Shown here in pieces: positions 8,756-17,880 of a DNA stretch of 60,685 nt. The translations under genes were made by a program, and so were the position numbers. The notes beneath the pieces are model-generated. The model was not told the DNA's origin and ran no database searches. It saw only the letters and a list, made by a program, of their open reading frames with translations. The stretch is from Mycolicibacterium chubuense (GTDB lineage: Bacteria; Actinomycetota; Actinomycetes; Mycobacteriales; Mycobacteriaceae), in NCBI RefSeq assembly GCF_001044255.1, contig NZ_JYNX01000039.1:1-60685 (forward strand). The letters are read 5' to 3'. Within the stretch, counting starts at the first letter, position 1; every line of letters begins with the position of its first letter.

Positions 8756-9844
8756 TTAACCGATGAGGACGGCGTAGCGGGGTTTGATGACCTCATCGAT
8801 GATCGCCAGCCGCTCGTCGAAGGCGATGAACGCCGACTTCATCGCGTTGATCGTGAACCGCTCGAGATCGCTCCACCCGTAGCCGAACGCCTCCACCAAC
8901 CGCAGCATCTCCAGGCTCATCGTGGTGTCACTCATCAGCCGGTTGTCGGTGTTGACGGTGACCCGGAACCGCAGCCGGGCCAGCCGGTCGAACGGATGCT
9001 CGGCGATGCTGCCCACCGCGCCGGTCTGCACGTTCGAGCTCGGGCACATCTCGAACGGGATGCGCTTGTCCCGCAGCAGCGACGCCAGCCTGCCCAGTTG
9101 CGCGGCGCCGTCCTCGTCGACGGTGATGTCGTCGACGATGCGGACGCCGTGGCCGAGCCGGTCGGCGCCGCAGAACGCGATCGCCTCGTGGATGGACGGC
9201 AGCCCGAACGCCTCGCCGGCGTGGATGGTGAAGCGCGCGTTGTTGCTGCGCATGTACTCGAACGCGTCGAGGTGCCGGGTGGGCGGGTAGCCCGCCTCGG
9301 CGCCGGCGATGTCGAAGCCCACCACACCCTTGTCGCGGAACCGGATGGCCAGCGCCGCGATCTCGCGCGAGCGTGCGGCGTGGCGCATCGCCGTGACCAG
9401 GCACCGCACCACGATCGTGTGGCCCTGCGCCGCGGCCGCCTTCTCCCCGTCGGCGAACCCGGCCAGCACCGCGTCGACGACGGCGTCCAGCGACAGTCCC
9501 CCGTCGATGTGCAGTTCGGGAGCGAACCGGATCTCGGCGTAGACGACGTTGTCGCGGGCCAGGTCCTCGACGCATTCCAACGCCACCCGGTGCAGGGCGT
9601 CGGGGGTCTGCATGACGCCGACGGTGTGAGCGAACGGCTCGAGGTAGCGAACCAGCGAGCCGCTGTGCGCGGCGGTGCGGAAGAACGTCGCGAGCGCGTC
9701 GACGTCGTGGGCGGGCAGCTGGTCGTAGCCGTACTCCTCAGCCAGGTCGAGCACCGTCTCCGGACGCAGCCCCCCGTCGAGGTGGTCGTGCAGCAGCGCC
9801 TTGGGCGCCTGCCGGATGGTCTGCAGCGTCAACGGTGTCGTCAT
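8756..9844 (-). CDS. add: Adenosine deaminase
   Basis: A 362-residue zinc amidohydrolase converting adenosine or deoxyadenosine to inosine forms in purine salvage. Zinc and catalytic motifs are present: HDHLDGG near residue 19 (HxH), TIHAGE with the catalytic Glu, [10 protein letters not shown], and [10 protein letters not shown] near residue 305 in the place of the usual metal-binding Asp strand. ATG at 9844 has GAGGAG upstream. It is the last gene of cdd-deoA-add, ten bases after the deoA stop. Confidence 0.95.
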   Translation of the reverse strand: MTTPLTLQTIRQAPKALLHDHLDGGLRPETVLDLAEEYGYDQLPAHDVDALATFFRTAAHSGSLVRYLEPFAHTVGVMQTPDALHRVALECVEDLARDNVVYAEIRFAPELHIDGGLSLDAVVDAVLAGFADGEKAAAAQGHTIVVRCLVTAMRHAARSREIAALAIRFRDKGVVGFDIAGAEAGYPPTRHLDAFEYMRSNNARFTIHAGEAFGLPSIHEAIAFCGADRLGHGVRIVDDITVDEDGAAQLGRLASLLRDKRIPFEMCPSSNVQTGAVGSIAEHPFDRLARLRFRVTVNTDNRLMSDTTMSLEMLRLVEAFGYGWSDLERFTINAMKSAFIAFDERLAIIDEVIKPRYAVLIG

Positions 9845-9854
9845 CTGGCTCTCC

Positions 9855-11150
9855 TCACGTGATCCGGTCGATAATCAGCGGCCGCGTCGGGGGCGCCTGG
9901 TCACCCACGCTCCAGGCGCCGTCGAGTTCGGACAGTGCGGAGGCGAAGCGCTCCGGGGTGTCGGTGTAGAGCGTGAAGAGCGCCTCACCGGCGGCGACGG
10001 GTTCACCCGGCCTGCGGTGGATGCGCATCCCGGCGCCGAACTGCACGCGCTCACCCGGGGCCGAGCGGCCCGCCCCGAGCCGCCACACCGCCAGTCCCAC
10101 GGCCATTGCGTCGATGTCTCCCATCGTGCCACCGCGGGGCGCCGTGACGGTCTCACTGTGGGCACCGATCGGCAACGGCGCCTCGAGGTCGCCGCCCTGG
10201 GCGGCGATCAGCGCGCGGAACCGGTCCATCGCCGAGCCGTCGCGCAAGGTCTGCGCCGGGTCGACGGCGTCCAGGCCGGCCGCGTCGCACATCTCCCGCG
10301 CCAGCGCGACCGTCAGCTCGACGACGTCGTCCGGGCCGCCGCCGGCCAGCACGTCGAGCGACTCGGCGACCTCGACCGCGTTGCCGACCGTCCGTCCGAG
10401 CGGCACCTCCATGTCGGTCAGCAGCGCCCGGGTCGTCAGCCCGTGCTCGCGGCCGAGGTCGACCATCGTGCGGGCCAGCTCGCGGGACTCGGCCTCGGTG
10501 GCGAGGAACGCCCCCGAGCCCACCTTGGTGTCGAGCACCAGCGCCGCGGCGCCCTCCGCGATCTTCTTGCTCATCACCGAGCTCGCGATCAGCGGCAGCG
10601 ATTCGGTGGTGCCGGTGACGTCGCGCAGCGCGTAGATCTTGCGGTCCGCGGGAGCCAGCTCGCCGGCGGCGAAGATGGCCGCCCCGGTCTCGCGGAGTTG
10701 TTGGCGGATCTGGGTTTTCGTGATCTCGGCGGTGAAGCCCGCGATGGACTCGAGCTTGTCGAGGGTGCCCCCGGTGTGGCCCAGGCCGCGTCCGGCAGCC
10801 TGCGGAACCGCACCCCCGCAGGCCATCACGACCGGCACCAGCGGGATGGTGATCTTGTCCCCGACCCCGCCGGTGGAGTGTTTGTCCACGGTCGGGCGAC
10901 CGACGTCGGAGAAGTCGAACCGCTCCCCCGACGCCACCATCGCGGCGGTCCAGCGCGCGATCTCGTGCCCGGACATCCCGCGCAGGAAGATCGCCATCAG
11001 CAGCGCCGCCATCTGACCGTCGGTCACCCGGTCGTGGGTGTAGGCGTCGATCACCCAGTCGATCGCCGCGTCGGACAGCGTCCCGCCGTCGCGCTTGGTC
11101 CGGATGACCGACGGAGCGTCCAGATGCGCGCCGAAGGTGTTCGGGGTCAC
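9855..11150 (-). CDS. deoA: Thymidine phosphorylase
   Basis: A 431-residue enzyme splitting thymidine or deoxyuridine with phosphate. The family signature is [17 protein letters not shown], with the phosphate-binding and glycine-rich loops, followed by [20 protein letters not shown] at 11150 is preferred: AGGAAA lies six bases upstream, the first residues ([20 protein letters not shown]) match the family start, and it overlaps the cdd stop by four bases (GTGA), a sign of coupling. The longer open frame to 11432 is a shadow of cdd. Confidence 0.95.
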   Translation of the reverse strand: MTPNTFGAHLDAPSVIRTKRDGGTLSDAAIDWVIDAYTHDRVTDGQMAALLMAIFLRGMSGHEIARWTAAMVASGERFDFSDVGRPTVDKHSTGGVGDKITIPLVPVVMACGGAVPQAAGRGLGHTGGTLDKLESIAGFTAEITKTQIRQQLRETGAAIFAAGELAPADRKIYALRDVTGTTESLPLIASSVMSKKIAEGAAALVLDTKVGSGAFLATEAESRELARTMVDLGREHGLTTRALLTDMEVPLGRTVGNAVEVAESLDVLAGGGPDDVVELTVALAREMCDAAGLDAVDPAQTLRDGSAMDRFRALIAAQGGDLEAPLPIGAHSETVTAPRGGTMGDIDAMAVGLAVWRLGAGRSAPGERVQFGAGMRIHRRPGEPVAAGEALFTLYTDTPERFASALSELDGAWSVGDQAPPTRPLIIDRIT

Positions 11151-11563
11151 GGTGTTTCCTCGCCCGCCGCACGGGCCAGATCGTCGGGTCCGAACGCGTC
11201 GGGCAGCAGCTCCCCCAGCGGCCGGGGTCCCGAGGGGTGGTCGATGAGCATGGCCGCTCCCCCGTGCTCGAACAGCACCTGGCGGCACCGGCCACACGGC
11301 ATCAGCAGCTCCCCGTCGGGCCCCACACACGACAGCGCGACCAGCCGTCCGCCGCCTCCGGAGACCAGGGCGCAGACCACTGCGCACTCCGCACAGAGAC
11401 CCAGGCCATATGAGACATTTTCCACATTGCATCCGGTCACTATTCGGTAATCGTCGGCCAGCGCGGCCGCTCCGACCCGAAACCGCGAGTAGGGCGCGTA
11501 GGCATGCTTGGATACCTCGATGGCGTTGCGGCGCAACGCATCCCAGTTGATTTCGATGGTCAC
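11147..11563 (-). CDS. cdd: Cytidine deaminase
   Basis: A 138-residue zinc enzyme converting cytidine or deoxycytidine to uridine forms. It has the fold signature CNVENVSYGLGLCAECAV, with the catalytic CAE, and the second zinc site PCGRCRQV. GTG at 11563 (AAAGG about nine bases upstream) aligns with the start of known mycobacterial enzymes; ATG at 11605 would add 14 unlikely residues. It is the first gene of the pyrimidine/purine nucleoside salvage operon and diverges from sdhC. Confidence 0.93.
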   Translation of the reverse strand: MTIEINWDALRRNAIEVSKHAYAPYSRFRVGAAALADDYRIVTGCNVENVSYGLGLCAECAVVCALVSGGGGRLVALSCVGPDGELLMPCGRCRQVLFEHGGAAMLIDHPSGPRPLGELLPDAFGPDDLARAAGEETP

Positions 11564-11657
11564 GTCAGGCCCTTTCGGCCGGTTCTGAATCCATTCCGAA
11601 CCCATCGATTCCGAACCGGCAGTATCAGATAGGACACCCTAATTTCGGCCGCTGGAC

Positions 11658-11673
11658 GTGGGCATACGCCCAC
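11658..11673. promoter_or_regulatory. Dyad in the cdd/sdhC divergent region
   Basis: GTGGGC and GCCCAC flank a four-base centre (ATAC). It sits in the 217 bases separating the cdd start from the sdhC start and could be a binding site for a regulator of either operon. Around it are A/T-rich stretches (CAGTATCAGATAGGAC at 11620 and TACAAAGGAGATTAGAGT at 11693) that may hold the promoters. Confidence 0.4.
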
Positions 11674-11722
11674 ACGCTAGTTCGTTCGACAGTACAAAGG
11701 AGATTAGAGTCGCCCCGAGGTT

Positions 11723-11750
11723 GGAGATCCTTGTCCACGGGCAAGTCTCC
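11723..11750 (+). promoter_or_regulatory. Leader hairpin upstream of sdhC
   Basis: GGAGA..CTTG pairs with CAAG.CTCC around a loop, about 30 bases before the sdhC start and ahead of its GGAGGG ribosome site. It lies in the likely 5' untranslated region; a role in regulation is inference. Confidence 0.35.
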
Positions 11751-11780
11751 GGGCGTCCACCGATGGCGTTGGAGGGACAC

Positions 11781-12209
11781 ATGAGTACGGCGACATCATC
11801 AGAGTCCGGCATAGCCGCACCGCGCTCGCAGCCGTCGCGCCGGCGCACCCTGTACCGCGGGGATCCCGCGATGTGGTCGTGGGTTCTGCACCGGATCACC
11901 GGCGCCTCGATCTTCTTTTTCATGTTCGTCCACGTGACCGACACCGCCCTGGTGCGGGTCAGTCCGGAGGCCTACAACCAGATCATCGACACCTACAAGA
12001 CTCCGATCATCGGCCTGATGGAGATCGGCCTGGTGGTGGCGGTGCTCTTCCACGCGCTCAACGGCGTGCGGGTGATCCTGATCGACTTCTGGTCCGAGGG
12101 GCCGCGCCACCAGCGCACGATGCTGTGGGTGGTGGCGGGCGTCTTCCTGGCGATCATCATCCCGACCGTTGCCGTGATCGGCATGCACATGGTGGAGCGT
12201 TTCCTGTGA
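11781..12209 (+). CDS. sdhC: Succinate dehydrogenase cytochrome b556 subunit
   Basis: A 142-residue membrane anchor of complex II. It has three hydrophobic helices (about 36-56, 73-95 and 113-138) and the conserved SWVLHRITGASIFFFMFVH segment, in which the His residues contribute to haem binding and the Ser/Arg to the quinone site by family knowledge. ATG at 11781 has GGAGGG seven bases upstream; upstream in-frame codons to 11658 lack such a site. It is the first gene of sdhCDAB and overlaps sdhD by four bases. Confidence 0.93.
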   Translation: MSTATSSESGIAAPRSQPSRRRTLYRGDPAMWSWVLHRITGASIFFFMFVHVTDTALVRVSPEAYNQIIDTYKTPIIGLMEIGLVVAVLFHALNGVRVILIDFWSEGPRHQRTMLWVVAGVFLAIIIPTVAVIGMHMVERFL

Positions 12210-12694
12210 CCGCGACCGTCCGGGGCGAGAACCCCTACGACCACATCTCCGACAGGGGCGGCGACGCTCCGGTCATGCTGCGCAGCAAGGACCGGCCCCC
12301 GAGCCTGGACAACCCGCGTGCACCCCGGCGCAGGAGCGGCATGCCCAACTTCGAGAAGTACGCGTGGCTGTACATGCGCTTCTCGGGACTGGTGCTGATC
12401 TTCCTGGTGCTCGGCCACCTGTTCATCGGCCTGGTGTGGGACGGCGGCGTCTACCGGATCGACTTCAACTACGTCGCGCAGCGCTGGGACTCGCCGTTCT
12501 GGCAGACCTGGGATCTCGCGATGCTGTGGCTGGCGCAATTGCACGGCGGCAACGGCATGCGCACGATCATCGCCGACTACAGCCGCAAGGGTTCCACCAA
12601 GTTCTGGCTCAACACGATTCTCGCAGTGTCGCTCGTCTTCACGCTGGTGCTCGGCACCTATGTGCTGGTGACGTTCGACGCGTCCATCTCGTGA
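12206..12694 (+). CDS. sdhD: Succinate dehydrogenase hydrophobic anchor subunit
   Basis: A 162-residue second membrane anchor of complex II. The first 50 residues are hydrophilic and basic (RSKDRPPSLDNPRAPRRR), followed by helices at about 53-75, 100-118 and 137-156. The GTG at 12206 overlaps the sdhC stop as GTGA, which fixes the start. With SdhC it carries electrons to menaquinone. Confidence 0.92.
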   Translation: MTATVRGENPYDHISDRGGDAPVMLRSKDRPPSLDNPRAPRRRSGMPNFEKYAWLYMRFSGLVLIFLVLGHLFIGLVWDGGVYRIDFNYVAQRWDSPFWQTWDLAMLWLAQLHGGNGMRTIIADYSRKGSTKFWLNTILAVSLVFTLVLGTYVLVTFDASIS

Positions 12695-12716
12695 TCTCGT
12701 CCGGCAGGGAGTGACT

Positions 12717-14471
12717 GTGATTACCGAACATCGCTATGACGTGGTGATCGTCGGCGCCGGCGGCGCCGGCATGCGCGCCGCCGTGGAGGCCGGCCCGCGG
12801 GTCCGCACCGCGGTGCTGACCAAGCTGTACCCGACCCGGTCGCACACCGGCGCGGCGCAGGGCGGCATGTGCGCCGCACTGGCCAACGTCGAAGAGGACA
12901 ACTGGGAGTGGCACACCTTCGACACCGTCAAGGGCGGTGACTACCTGGCCGACCAGGACGCCGTCGAGATCATGGCCAAGGAGGCCATCGACGCGGTGCT
13001 CGACCTCGAGAAGATGGGGATGCCGTTCAACCGCACCCCCGAGGGCCGCATCGACCAGCGCCGCTTCGGTGGGCACACCCGCGACCACGGCAAGGCCCCG
13101 GTGCGGCGCGCGTGTTACGCCGCCGACCGCACCGGCCACATGATCCTGCAGACGCTGTACCAGAACTGCGTCAAGCACGACGTCGAGTTCTTCAACGAGT
13201 TCTACGCGCTCGACATCGCGATGACCGAGACGCCGTCGGGCCCGGTGGCCACCGGCGTCATCGCCTACGAACTGGCCACCGGTGACATCCACGTCTTCCA
13301 CGCCAAGGCGATCGTGTTCGCCACCGGCGGCTCCGGCCGGATGTACAAGACCACGTCGAACGCGCACACGCTCACCGGCGACGGCCTGGGCATCGTCTTC
13401 CGCAAGGGACTTCCGTTGGAGGACATGGAGTTCCACCAGTTCCACCCGACGGGTCTGGCGGGCCTGGGCATCCTCATCTCCGAAGCCGTGCGCGGCGAGG
13501 GCGGCCGCCTGCTCAACGGCGAGGGCGAGCGGTTCATGGAGCGCTACGCGCCCACGATCGTCGACCTCGCGCCCCGCGACATCGTGGCCCGTTCGATGGT
13601 GCTCGAGGTGCTCGAAGGCCGCGGCGCCGGGCCGAACAAGGACTACGTCTACATCGACGTGCGCCACCTCGGCGAGGACGTGCTCGAGGCCAAGCTGCCC
13701 GACATCACCGAGTTCGCCCGCACCTACCTGGGCGTCGACCCGGTCAAGGAACTGGTGCCCGTCTACCCCACGTGCCACTACGTGATGGGCGGCATCCCGA
13801 CCACCGTCAACGGACAGGTGCTCCGGGACAACACGACCGTCGTGCCGGGCCTCTACGCCGCCGGCGAGTGCGCGTGCGTGTCCGTCCACGGCGCCAACCG
13901 ACTGGGCACCAACTCGCTGCTCGACATCAACGTGTTCGGCCGCCGCGCCGGCATCGCCGCCGCGAATTACGCACTCGGACACGACTTCGTCGAGATGCCG
14001 GACAAGCCCGCCGAGATGGTGGTCGGCTGGGTCGGCGACATCCTCTCCGAGCACGGCAACGAGCGCGTCGCCGACATCCGCGGTGCCCTGCAGCAGTCGA
14101 TGGACAACAACGCCGCGGTGTTCCGCACCGAGGAGACGCTCAAGCAGGCGCTCACCGACATCCACGCGCTCAAGGAGCGGTACGCGCGGATCACGGTGCA
14201 GGACAAGGGCAAGCGTTACAACAGCGACCTGCTGGAGGCGATCGAGCTCGGCTTCCTGCTCGAGCTCGCCGAGGTGACGGTCGTGGGTGCGCTCAACCGC
14301 AAGGAGTCGCGCGGCGGGCACGCCCGCGAGGACTACCCCAATCGCGACGACACCAACTACATGCGCCACACCATGGCGTACAAGGAAGGAACGGAGCTGC
14401 TCAGCGACATCCGGCTCGACTACAAGCCGGTGGTGCAGACGCGCTACGAGCCGATGGAACGGAAGTACTGA
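12717..14471 (+). CDS. sdhA: Succinate dehydrogenase flavoprotein subunit
   Basis: A 584-residue FAD subunit oxidising succinate to fumarate. It has the dinucleotide fold VVIVGAGGAGMRAAVEAG, the covalent-FAD segment RSHTGAAQGGMCA (His attachment), the HQFHPTG substrate loop, and the catalytic RGEGGRLLNGEGERFM and HGANRLGTNSLLD blocks. Two GTG codons compete, at 12711 and 12717. The second gives the expected start (MITEHRYDVVIVG) and a normal distance to AGGGAG, so I chose it. It overlaps sdhB by one base. Confidence 0.96.
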   Translation: MITEHRYDVVIVGAGGAGMRAAVEAGPRVRTAVLTKLYPTRSHTGAAQGGMCAALANVEEDNWEWHTFDTVKGGDYLADQDAVEIMAKEAIDAVLDLEKMGMPFNRTPEGRIDQRRFGGHTRDHGKAPVRRACYAADRTGHMILQTLYQNCVKHDVEFFNEFYALDIAMTETPSGPVATGVIAYELATGDIHVFHAKAIVFATGGSGRMYKTTSNAHTLTGDGLGIVFRKGLPLEDMEFHQFHPTGLAGLGILISEAVRGEGGRLLNGEGERFMERYAPTIVDLAPRDIVARSMVLEVLEGRGAGPNKDYVYIDVRHLGEDVLEAKLPDITEFARTYLGVDPVKELVPVYPTCHYVMGGIPTTVNGQVLRDNTTVVPGLYAAGECACVSVHGANRLGTNSLLDINVFGRRAGIAAANYALGHDFVEMPDKPAEMVVGWVGDILSEHGNERVADIRGALQQSMDNNAAVFRTEETLKQALTDIHALKERYARITVQDKGKRYNSDLLEAIELGFLLELAEVTVVGALNRKESRGGHAREDYPNRDDTNYMRHTMAYKEGTELLSDIRLDYKPVVQTRYEPMERKY

Positions 14472-15241
14472 TGAGCGCACCAGTTCTCGACAAGCAGGAC
14501 ACCCCGCCCGTTCCCGAGGGCGCGGTGATGGTGACCCTGAAGATCGCGCGGTTCAACCCCGAGTCGCCCGACGACGCGGGCTGGCAGAGCTTCCGGGTGC
14601 CGTGCCTGCCGAGCGACCGGCTGCTCAACCTGCTGCACTACGTGAAGTGGTACCTCGACGGCACGTTGACGTTCCGCCGGTCGTGCGCCCACGGGGTGTG
14701 CGGGTCGGATGCGATGCGCATCAACGGCGTCAACCGGCTGGCGTGCAAGGTCCTGATGCGCGACATGCTGCCGAAGAACCCGAACAAGCAGCTCACCATC
14801 ACGATCGAGCCGATCCGCGGCCTGCCGGTGGAGAAGGACCTCGTCGTCGACATGGAGCCGTTCTTCGACGCCTACCGGGCGATCAAGCCGTACCTGATCA
14901 CGTCGGGTAATCAGCCCACCCGCGAGCGCATCCAGAGCCAGACCGACCGCGCCCGCTACGACGACACCACCAAGTGCATCCTGTGCGCCTGCTGCACCAC
15001 CAGCTGCCCGGTGTACTGGAGCGAGGGGTCCTACTTCGGTCCGGCGGCGATCGTCAACGCGCACCGGTTCATCTTCGACAGCCGTGACGAGGGTGCCGCC
15101 GAGCGCCTCGACATCCTCAACGACGTCGACGGGGTGTGGCGCTGCCGCACCACGTTCAACTGCACCGAGTCCTGCCCGCGCGGCATCGAGGTGACCAAGG
15201 CCATCCAAGAGGTCAAGCGCGCGTTGATGTTCGCGCGCTAG
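14471..15241 (+). CDS. sdhB: Succinate dehydrogenase iron-sulfur subunit
   Basis: A 256-residue electron-transfer subunit of complex II. The [2Fe-2S] cluster motif is SCAHGVCGSDAMRI, with Asp at the third position as in E. coli SdhB; the [4Fe-4S] motif is CILCACCTTSCP; the [3Fe-4S] and adjoining cysteines are in CRTTFNCTESCPRG. ATG overlaps the last base of the sdhA stop. It is the last gene of the operon and is followed directly by a hairpin. Confidence 0.95.
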   Translation: MSAPVLDKQDTPPVPEGAVMVTLKIARFNPESPDDAGWQSFRVPCLPSDRLLNLLHYVKWYLDGTLTFRRSCAHGVCGSDAMRINGVNRLACKVLMRDMLPKNPNKQLTITIEPIRGLPVEKDLVVDMEPFFDAYRAIKPYLITSGNQPTRERIQSQTDRARYDDTTKCILCACCTTSCPVYWSEGSYFGPAAIVNAHRFIFDSRDEGAAERLDILNDVDGVWRCRTTFNCTESCPRGIEVTKAIQEVKRALMFAR

Positions 15242-15243
15242 GC

Positions 15244-15292
15244 GATTTCGGCGTAGTTCGTCACGCCTGCGTTGACGAACGACACCGAAATC
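15244..15292. terminator. Bidirectional hairpin after sdhB (family copy 2)
   Basis: Arms GATTTCGGCGTAGTTCGTCA (15244-15263) and TGACGAACGACACCGAAATC (15273-15292) pair with two mismatches. It begins three bases after the sdhB stop and overlaps the stop of the facing AI-2E gene. Confidence 0.75.
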
Positions 15293-16382
15293 ACGACTCC
15301 GCGGCGCGCTCTGCGACCTGTTCGTCGTAGTACCGCAGGATCACCGCCACGGCGGCGGCCACCGGTACCGCGAGGAACGCCCCGATCACGCCGAACGTCG
15401 AGGCGCCCAGCGTCACCGCGAGCAGCACGATCACCGCGTGCAGCTTCATCGACTTCGCCTGCAGCCACGGCTGCAGCACGTTGCCCTCGAGCTGCTGCAC
15501 CGCCACGATGATCGCCAGCACGATCAGCGCGTTCACCGGACCGTTGGCGACCAGCGCGATGAGCACCGCCAACCCGCCGGCGACGAAGGCGCCCACGATC
15601 GGCACGAAGCCGCCGATGAACGTCAGGATCGCCAGCGCGTAGGCCAGCGGCACACCGAGGATCACGAGCCCGATCCCGATCAGCACCGCGTCGATCAGGC
15701 TGACGATGGCCTGCGTCCGGATGAACCCGCCCAGGGTGGCCCACACCCGCTCGAGTATCGTCGCGACGTGCGGCGCCGCGGGCAGCCCTACGGTGCGGCG
15801 CAGCCACGGGAGGAAGCCCGGCCCGTCCTTGAGCAGGAAGAACGTCACCACCACCGCGGTGAAGAAGGTGACCAGCGCCGACGTCGCGGCGCCGACGCCG
15901 GTGAACAGTCCCGAGGCGATCTTGGCGCTGCTGGAGTTCAGGGTGTCGTTGATCGCGTCGACCGCCGAATTCAGTTGTGCGTCACTGATGTTCAGCGGCG
16001 GCCCGTCCAGCCAGTCCCGCACCTGCACGACGCCGGCGGTGGCCTGCTCGGCGAGCTCGGCGGCCTGGTCGACGATCGCGGGCGCGACCGCGGCGATGAC
16101 ACCCGCCACGACGACGATCGCCGCGGCGAGCACCAGCAGGACCGCGACCGCCGGCGGGACGCCTCTGCCGCGCAGCCAGCGCACGGGCGGCCACAGCACC
16201 GTGCACGCGATCAGCGCCAGCACCACCGGCAGCAGGATCACCCACGTCTTGCCCACCACCCACGAAAGCACCCACAGCGCCGCGGCCACCGCGACGAGTT
16301 GCACCGCCGCGGTCGCCGCCGACCTCAGGTGCGCGCTGTAGACCGGCCCTCGACGCGTGACGTCCGTGGTGTTGTCCTGCAC
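15291..16382 (-). CDS. AI-2E family transporter (PerM/YdiK type)
   Basis: A 363-residue integral membrane protein with about eight hydrophobic helices. Helix pairs near 27-65 and 78-104 come first, then a soluble linker (about 105-160), then the conserved second half with the QLEGNVLQPWLQAKSMKLHA segment typical of this family near residue 295. Members export small molecules or protons; the cargo here is unknown. GTG at 16382 follows AAAGGG. It is downstream of, and on the same strand as, the alpha/beta hydrolase, with a 28-base gap. Confidence 0.85.
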   Translation of the reverse strand: MQDNTTDVTRRGPVYSAHLRSAATAAVQLVAVAAALWVLSWVVGKTWVILLPVVLALIACTVLWPPVRWLRGRGVPPAVAVLLVLAAAIVVVAGVIAAVAPAIVDQAAELAEQATAGVVQVRDWLDGPPLNISDAQLNSAVDAINDTLNSSSAKIASGLFTGVGAATSALVTFFTAVVVTFFLLKDGPGFLPWLRRTVGLPAAPHVATILERVWATLGGFIRTQAIVSLIDAVLIGIGLVILGVPLAYALAILTFIGGFVPIVGAFVAGGLAVLIALVANGPVNALIVLAIIVAVQQLEGNVLQPWLQAKSMKLHAVIVLLAVTLGASTFGVIGAFLAVPVAAAVAVILRYYDEQVAERAAES

Positions 16383-16410
16383 CAGCCCTTTCTACCCAAC
16401 GCCGCGGATT

Positions 16411-17271
16411 TCACCGCCAACGGCGGGCGAGGAAGTCGCGGATCAGCTCCGTCACCTCGGGCAGGTCGCTCTCGAGCAGGAAGTGCCCGCCGTCGCGGAG
16501 ATGAATCTCCGGGTCGACGGCGTCCTCGGCGAACGCGCGGGCACCGTCCGGGCCGAAGAAGGGATCCTTGTCACCCCAGACCGCCAGCAGCGGAACCGAA
16601 CTCGTGCGCAGGTAGTCGTGCAGGACGGGATAGAGCCGGGGATTGCTGGCGTAGTCCAGGAACAGCGCGAGCTGGATCGCGTCGTTGCCGGGACGCGACA
16701 GCAGGGCGTAGTCGTGGTGCCAGGTGTCGGGACTGACGACGCTCGGGTCGGGCACGCCCGCGAGGTACTGCATCCGGGTGGCCTCGAAGGACAGGAACTG
16801 CCGCAGCAGTCCGGCTGTCTCCGGCGTCTGCTCGCGCTGGTAGTTCCAGACGGCCTCCCAGCCCTCGGGGACGAAGCCCGCGTCGTAGCCGTTGCCGTTC
16901 TGGGTGATGATCGCGGTGACGGCGTGCGGATCGCGCAGCGCCAGCCGCCACCCCACCGGGGCGCCGTAGTCCTGTACGTACATCGCGTACGTCGCCACCC
17001 CGAGTTGGGCGAGCAGTCCGGCGGTCAGGTCGGCCAGGGCGTCGAAGGTGTAGTCGAACTCCTCGGCCGGCGGCGCATCGGAGTACCCGAACCCCAGGTA
17101 GTCGGGCGCGATGACGCGATAGCGGTCGGCCAGCTCCGGGATCAGGTCGCGGAACATGAACGAGCTGGTGGGAAAGCCGTGCAGCAGCACGATGACCGGA
17201 GCGTCCGGGTGGCCCGCCTCGCGATAGAAGATCTCGTGGCCGGCCACGGTGGCGTAGCGATGGTGGACCAT
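16411..17271 (-). CDS. Alpha/beta hydrolase, haloalkane dehalogenase/epoxide hydrolase-like
   Basis: A 286-residue soluble hydrolase. It has the oxyanion segment LLHGFPTSSFMFRDL near residue 30 and a nucleophile elbow VQDYGAPVGW with Asp rather than Ser, which points to the dehalogenase/epoxide hydrolase branch. The acid lies near GDKDPFFGPDG and the His is in DGGHFLLESD near residue 265. Substrate unknown. The ATG at 17271 has GGGAG upstream; open codons beyond it are shadow of the divergent gene. It faces a CGNR-type regulator 85 bases away, with a shared inverted repeat across both starts. Confidence 0.85.
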   Translation of the reverse strand: MVHHRYATVAGHEIFYREAGHPDAPVIVLLHGFPTSSFMFRDLIPELADRYRVIAPDYLGFGYSDAPPAEEFDYTFDALADLTAGLLAQLGVATYAMYVQDYGAPVGWRLALRDPHAVTAIITQNGNGYDAGFVPEGWEAVWNYQREQTPETAGLLRQFLSFEATRMQYLAGVPDPSVVSPDTWHHDYALLSRPGNDAIQLALFLDYASNPRLYPVLHDYLRTSSVPLLAVWGDKDPFFGPDGARAFAEDAVDPEIHLRDGGHFLLESDLPEVTELIRDFLARRWR

Positions 17272-17360
17272 GACTAACTCCCTTTCGACTTTTTGATGGT
17301 TATTCCAGTGAACCCCGCTGCGGTGTAACCTGTCAACAGGAGTTTGGAGGTTAGTCATGG
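17268..17360. promoter_or_regulatory. Divergent promoter with inverted repeat across both starts
   Basis: CCATGACTAACTCC (17268-17281) and GGAGGTTAGTCATGG (17346-17360) are inverted copies differing by one inserted base. Each arm contains a start codon and its ribosome site. The core between them holds A/T-rich promoter sequence and TGTCAACA. Confidence 0.5.
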
Positions 17361-17863
17361 ATCTGTACGCGACGACCGCGCGCGACGAAGCACTGCTGCT
17401 CGACCTGCTCAACACCACACCGGTCATCGACGGCACCGCCACCGACCTGCTCCCCGACCTCGCCACCGCGGCTGCGTGGTTGGCGGACCACGGCGTCGCC
17501 GCCACCGACGACGAACTCGCCGACCTGGTCGCCGCCCGCCAGGAGCTGCAGGCCGTCGTCCGCGGTGACCGCACCTCGTCGGCGCTGCAGCCCTTCCTCG
17601 ACCGCGTCCGCCTGCATCCCGTCGCCACCGAGGGCGGCATCGACTGGCGGCTGACCGACGCCACCGGCGCCGCCAGGGCCGTCCTCGCCTGGGACGGCCT
17701 GCGGATCGCCGGCCCCGGGCGGCTGCGGCCCTGCGCCAACGACGAGTGCCGACTCTTCCTGATCGACCGCAGCAAGCCGAACACCGCCCGGTGGTGTTCG
17801 ATGGCGATCTGCGGCAACCGGATGAAAGCACGTCGTCACTACCGGCGTACCCACGCGGTCTGA
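17357..17863 (+). CDS. CGNR zinc-finger (ABATE-type) regulator
   Basis: A 168-residue protein of the ABATE/CGNR family, thought to be transcription or stress regulators. The N-terminal ABATE-like region (about 10-110) begins LLLDLLNTTP. The C-terminal zinc finger has four cysteines: CANDECRLFLID, then WCSMAICGNRMKARRHYRR, which includes the CGNR signature and a basic helix for DNA contact. ATG at 17357 has GGAGG. It diverges from the alpha/beta hydrolase and is the natural candidate for its regulator. Confidence 0.88.
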   Translation: MDLYATTARDEALLLDLLNTTPVIDGTATDLLPDLATAAAWLADHGVAATDDELADLVAARQELQAVVRGDRTSSALQPFLDRVRLHPVATEGGIDWRLTDATGAARAVLAWDGLRIAGPGRLRPCANDECRLFLIDRSKPNTARWCSMAICGNRMKARRHYRRTHAV

Positions 17864-17880
17864 TCCTGCATGCTGCTCAG

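Noticed and set aside
12711-12716. GTG at 12711 as the sdhA start
   Set aside because: It is too close to the AGGGAG ribosome site; GTG at 12717 gives normal spacing and the expected first residues.
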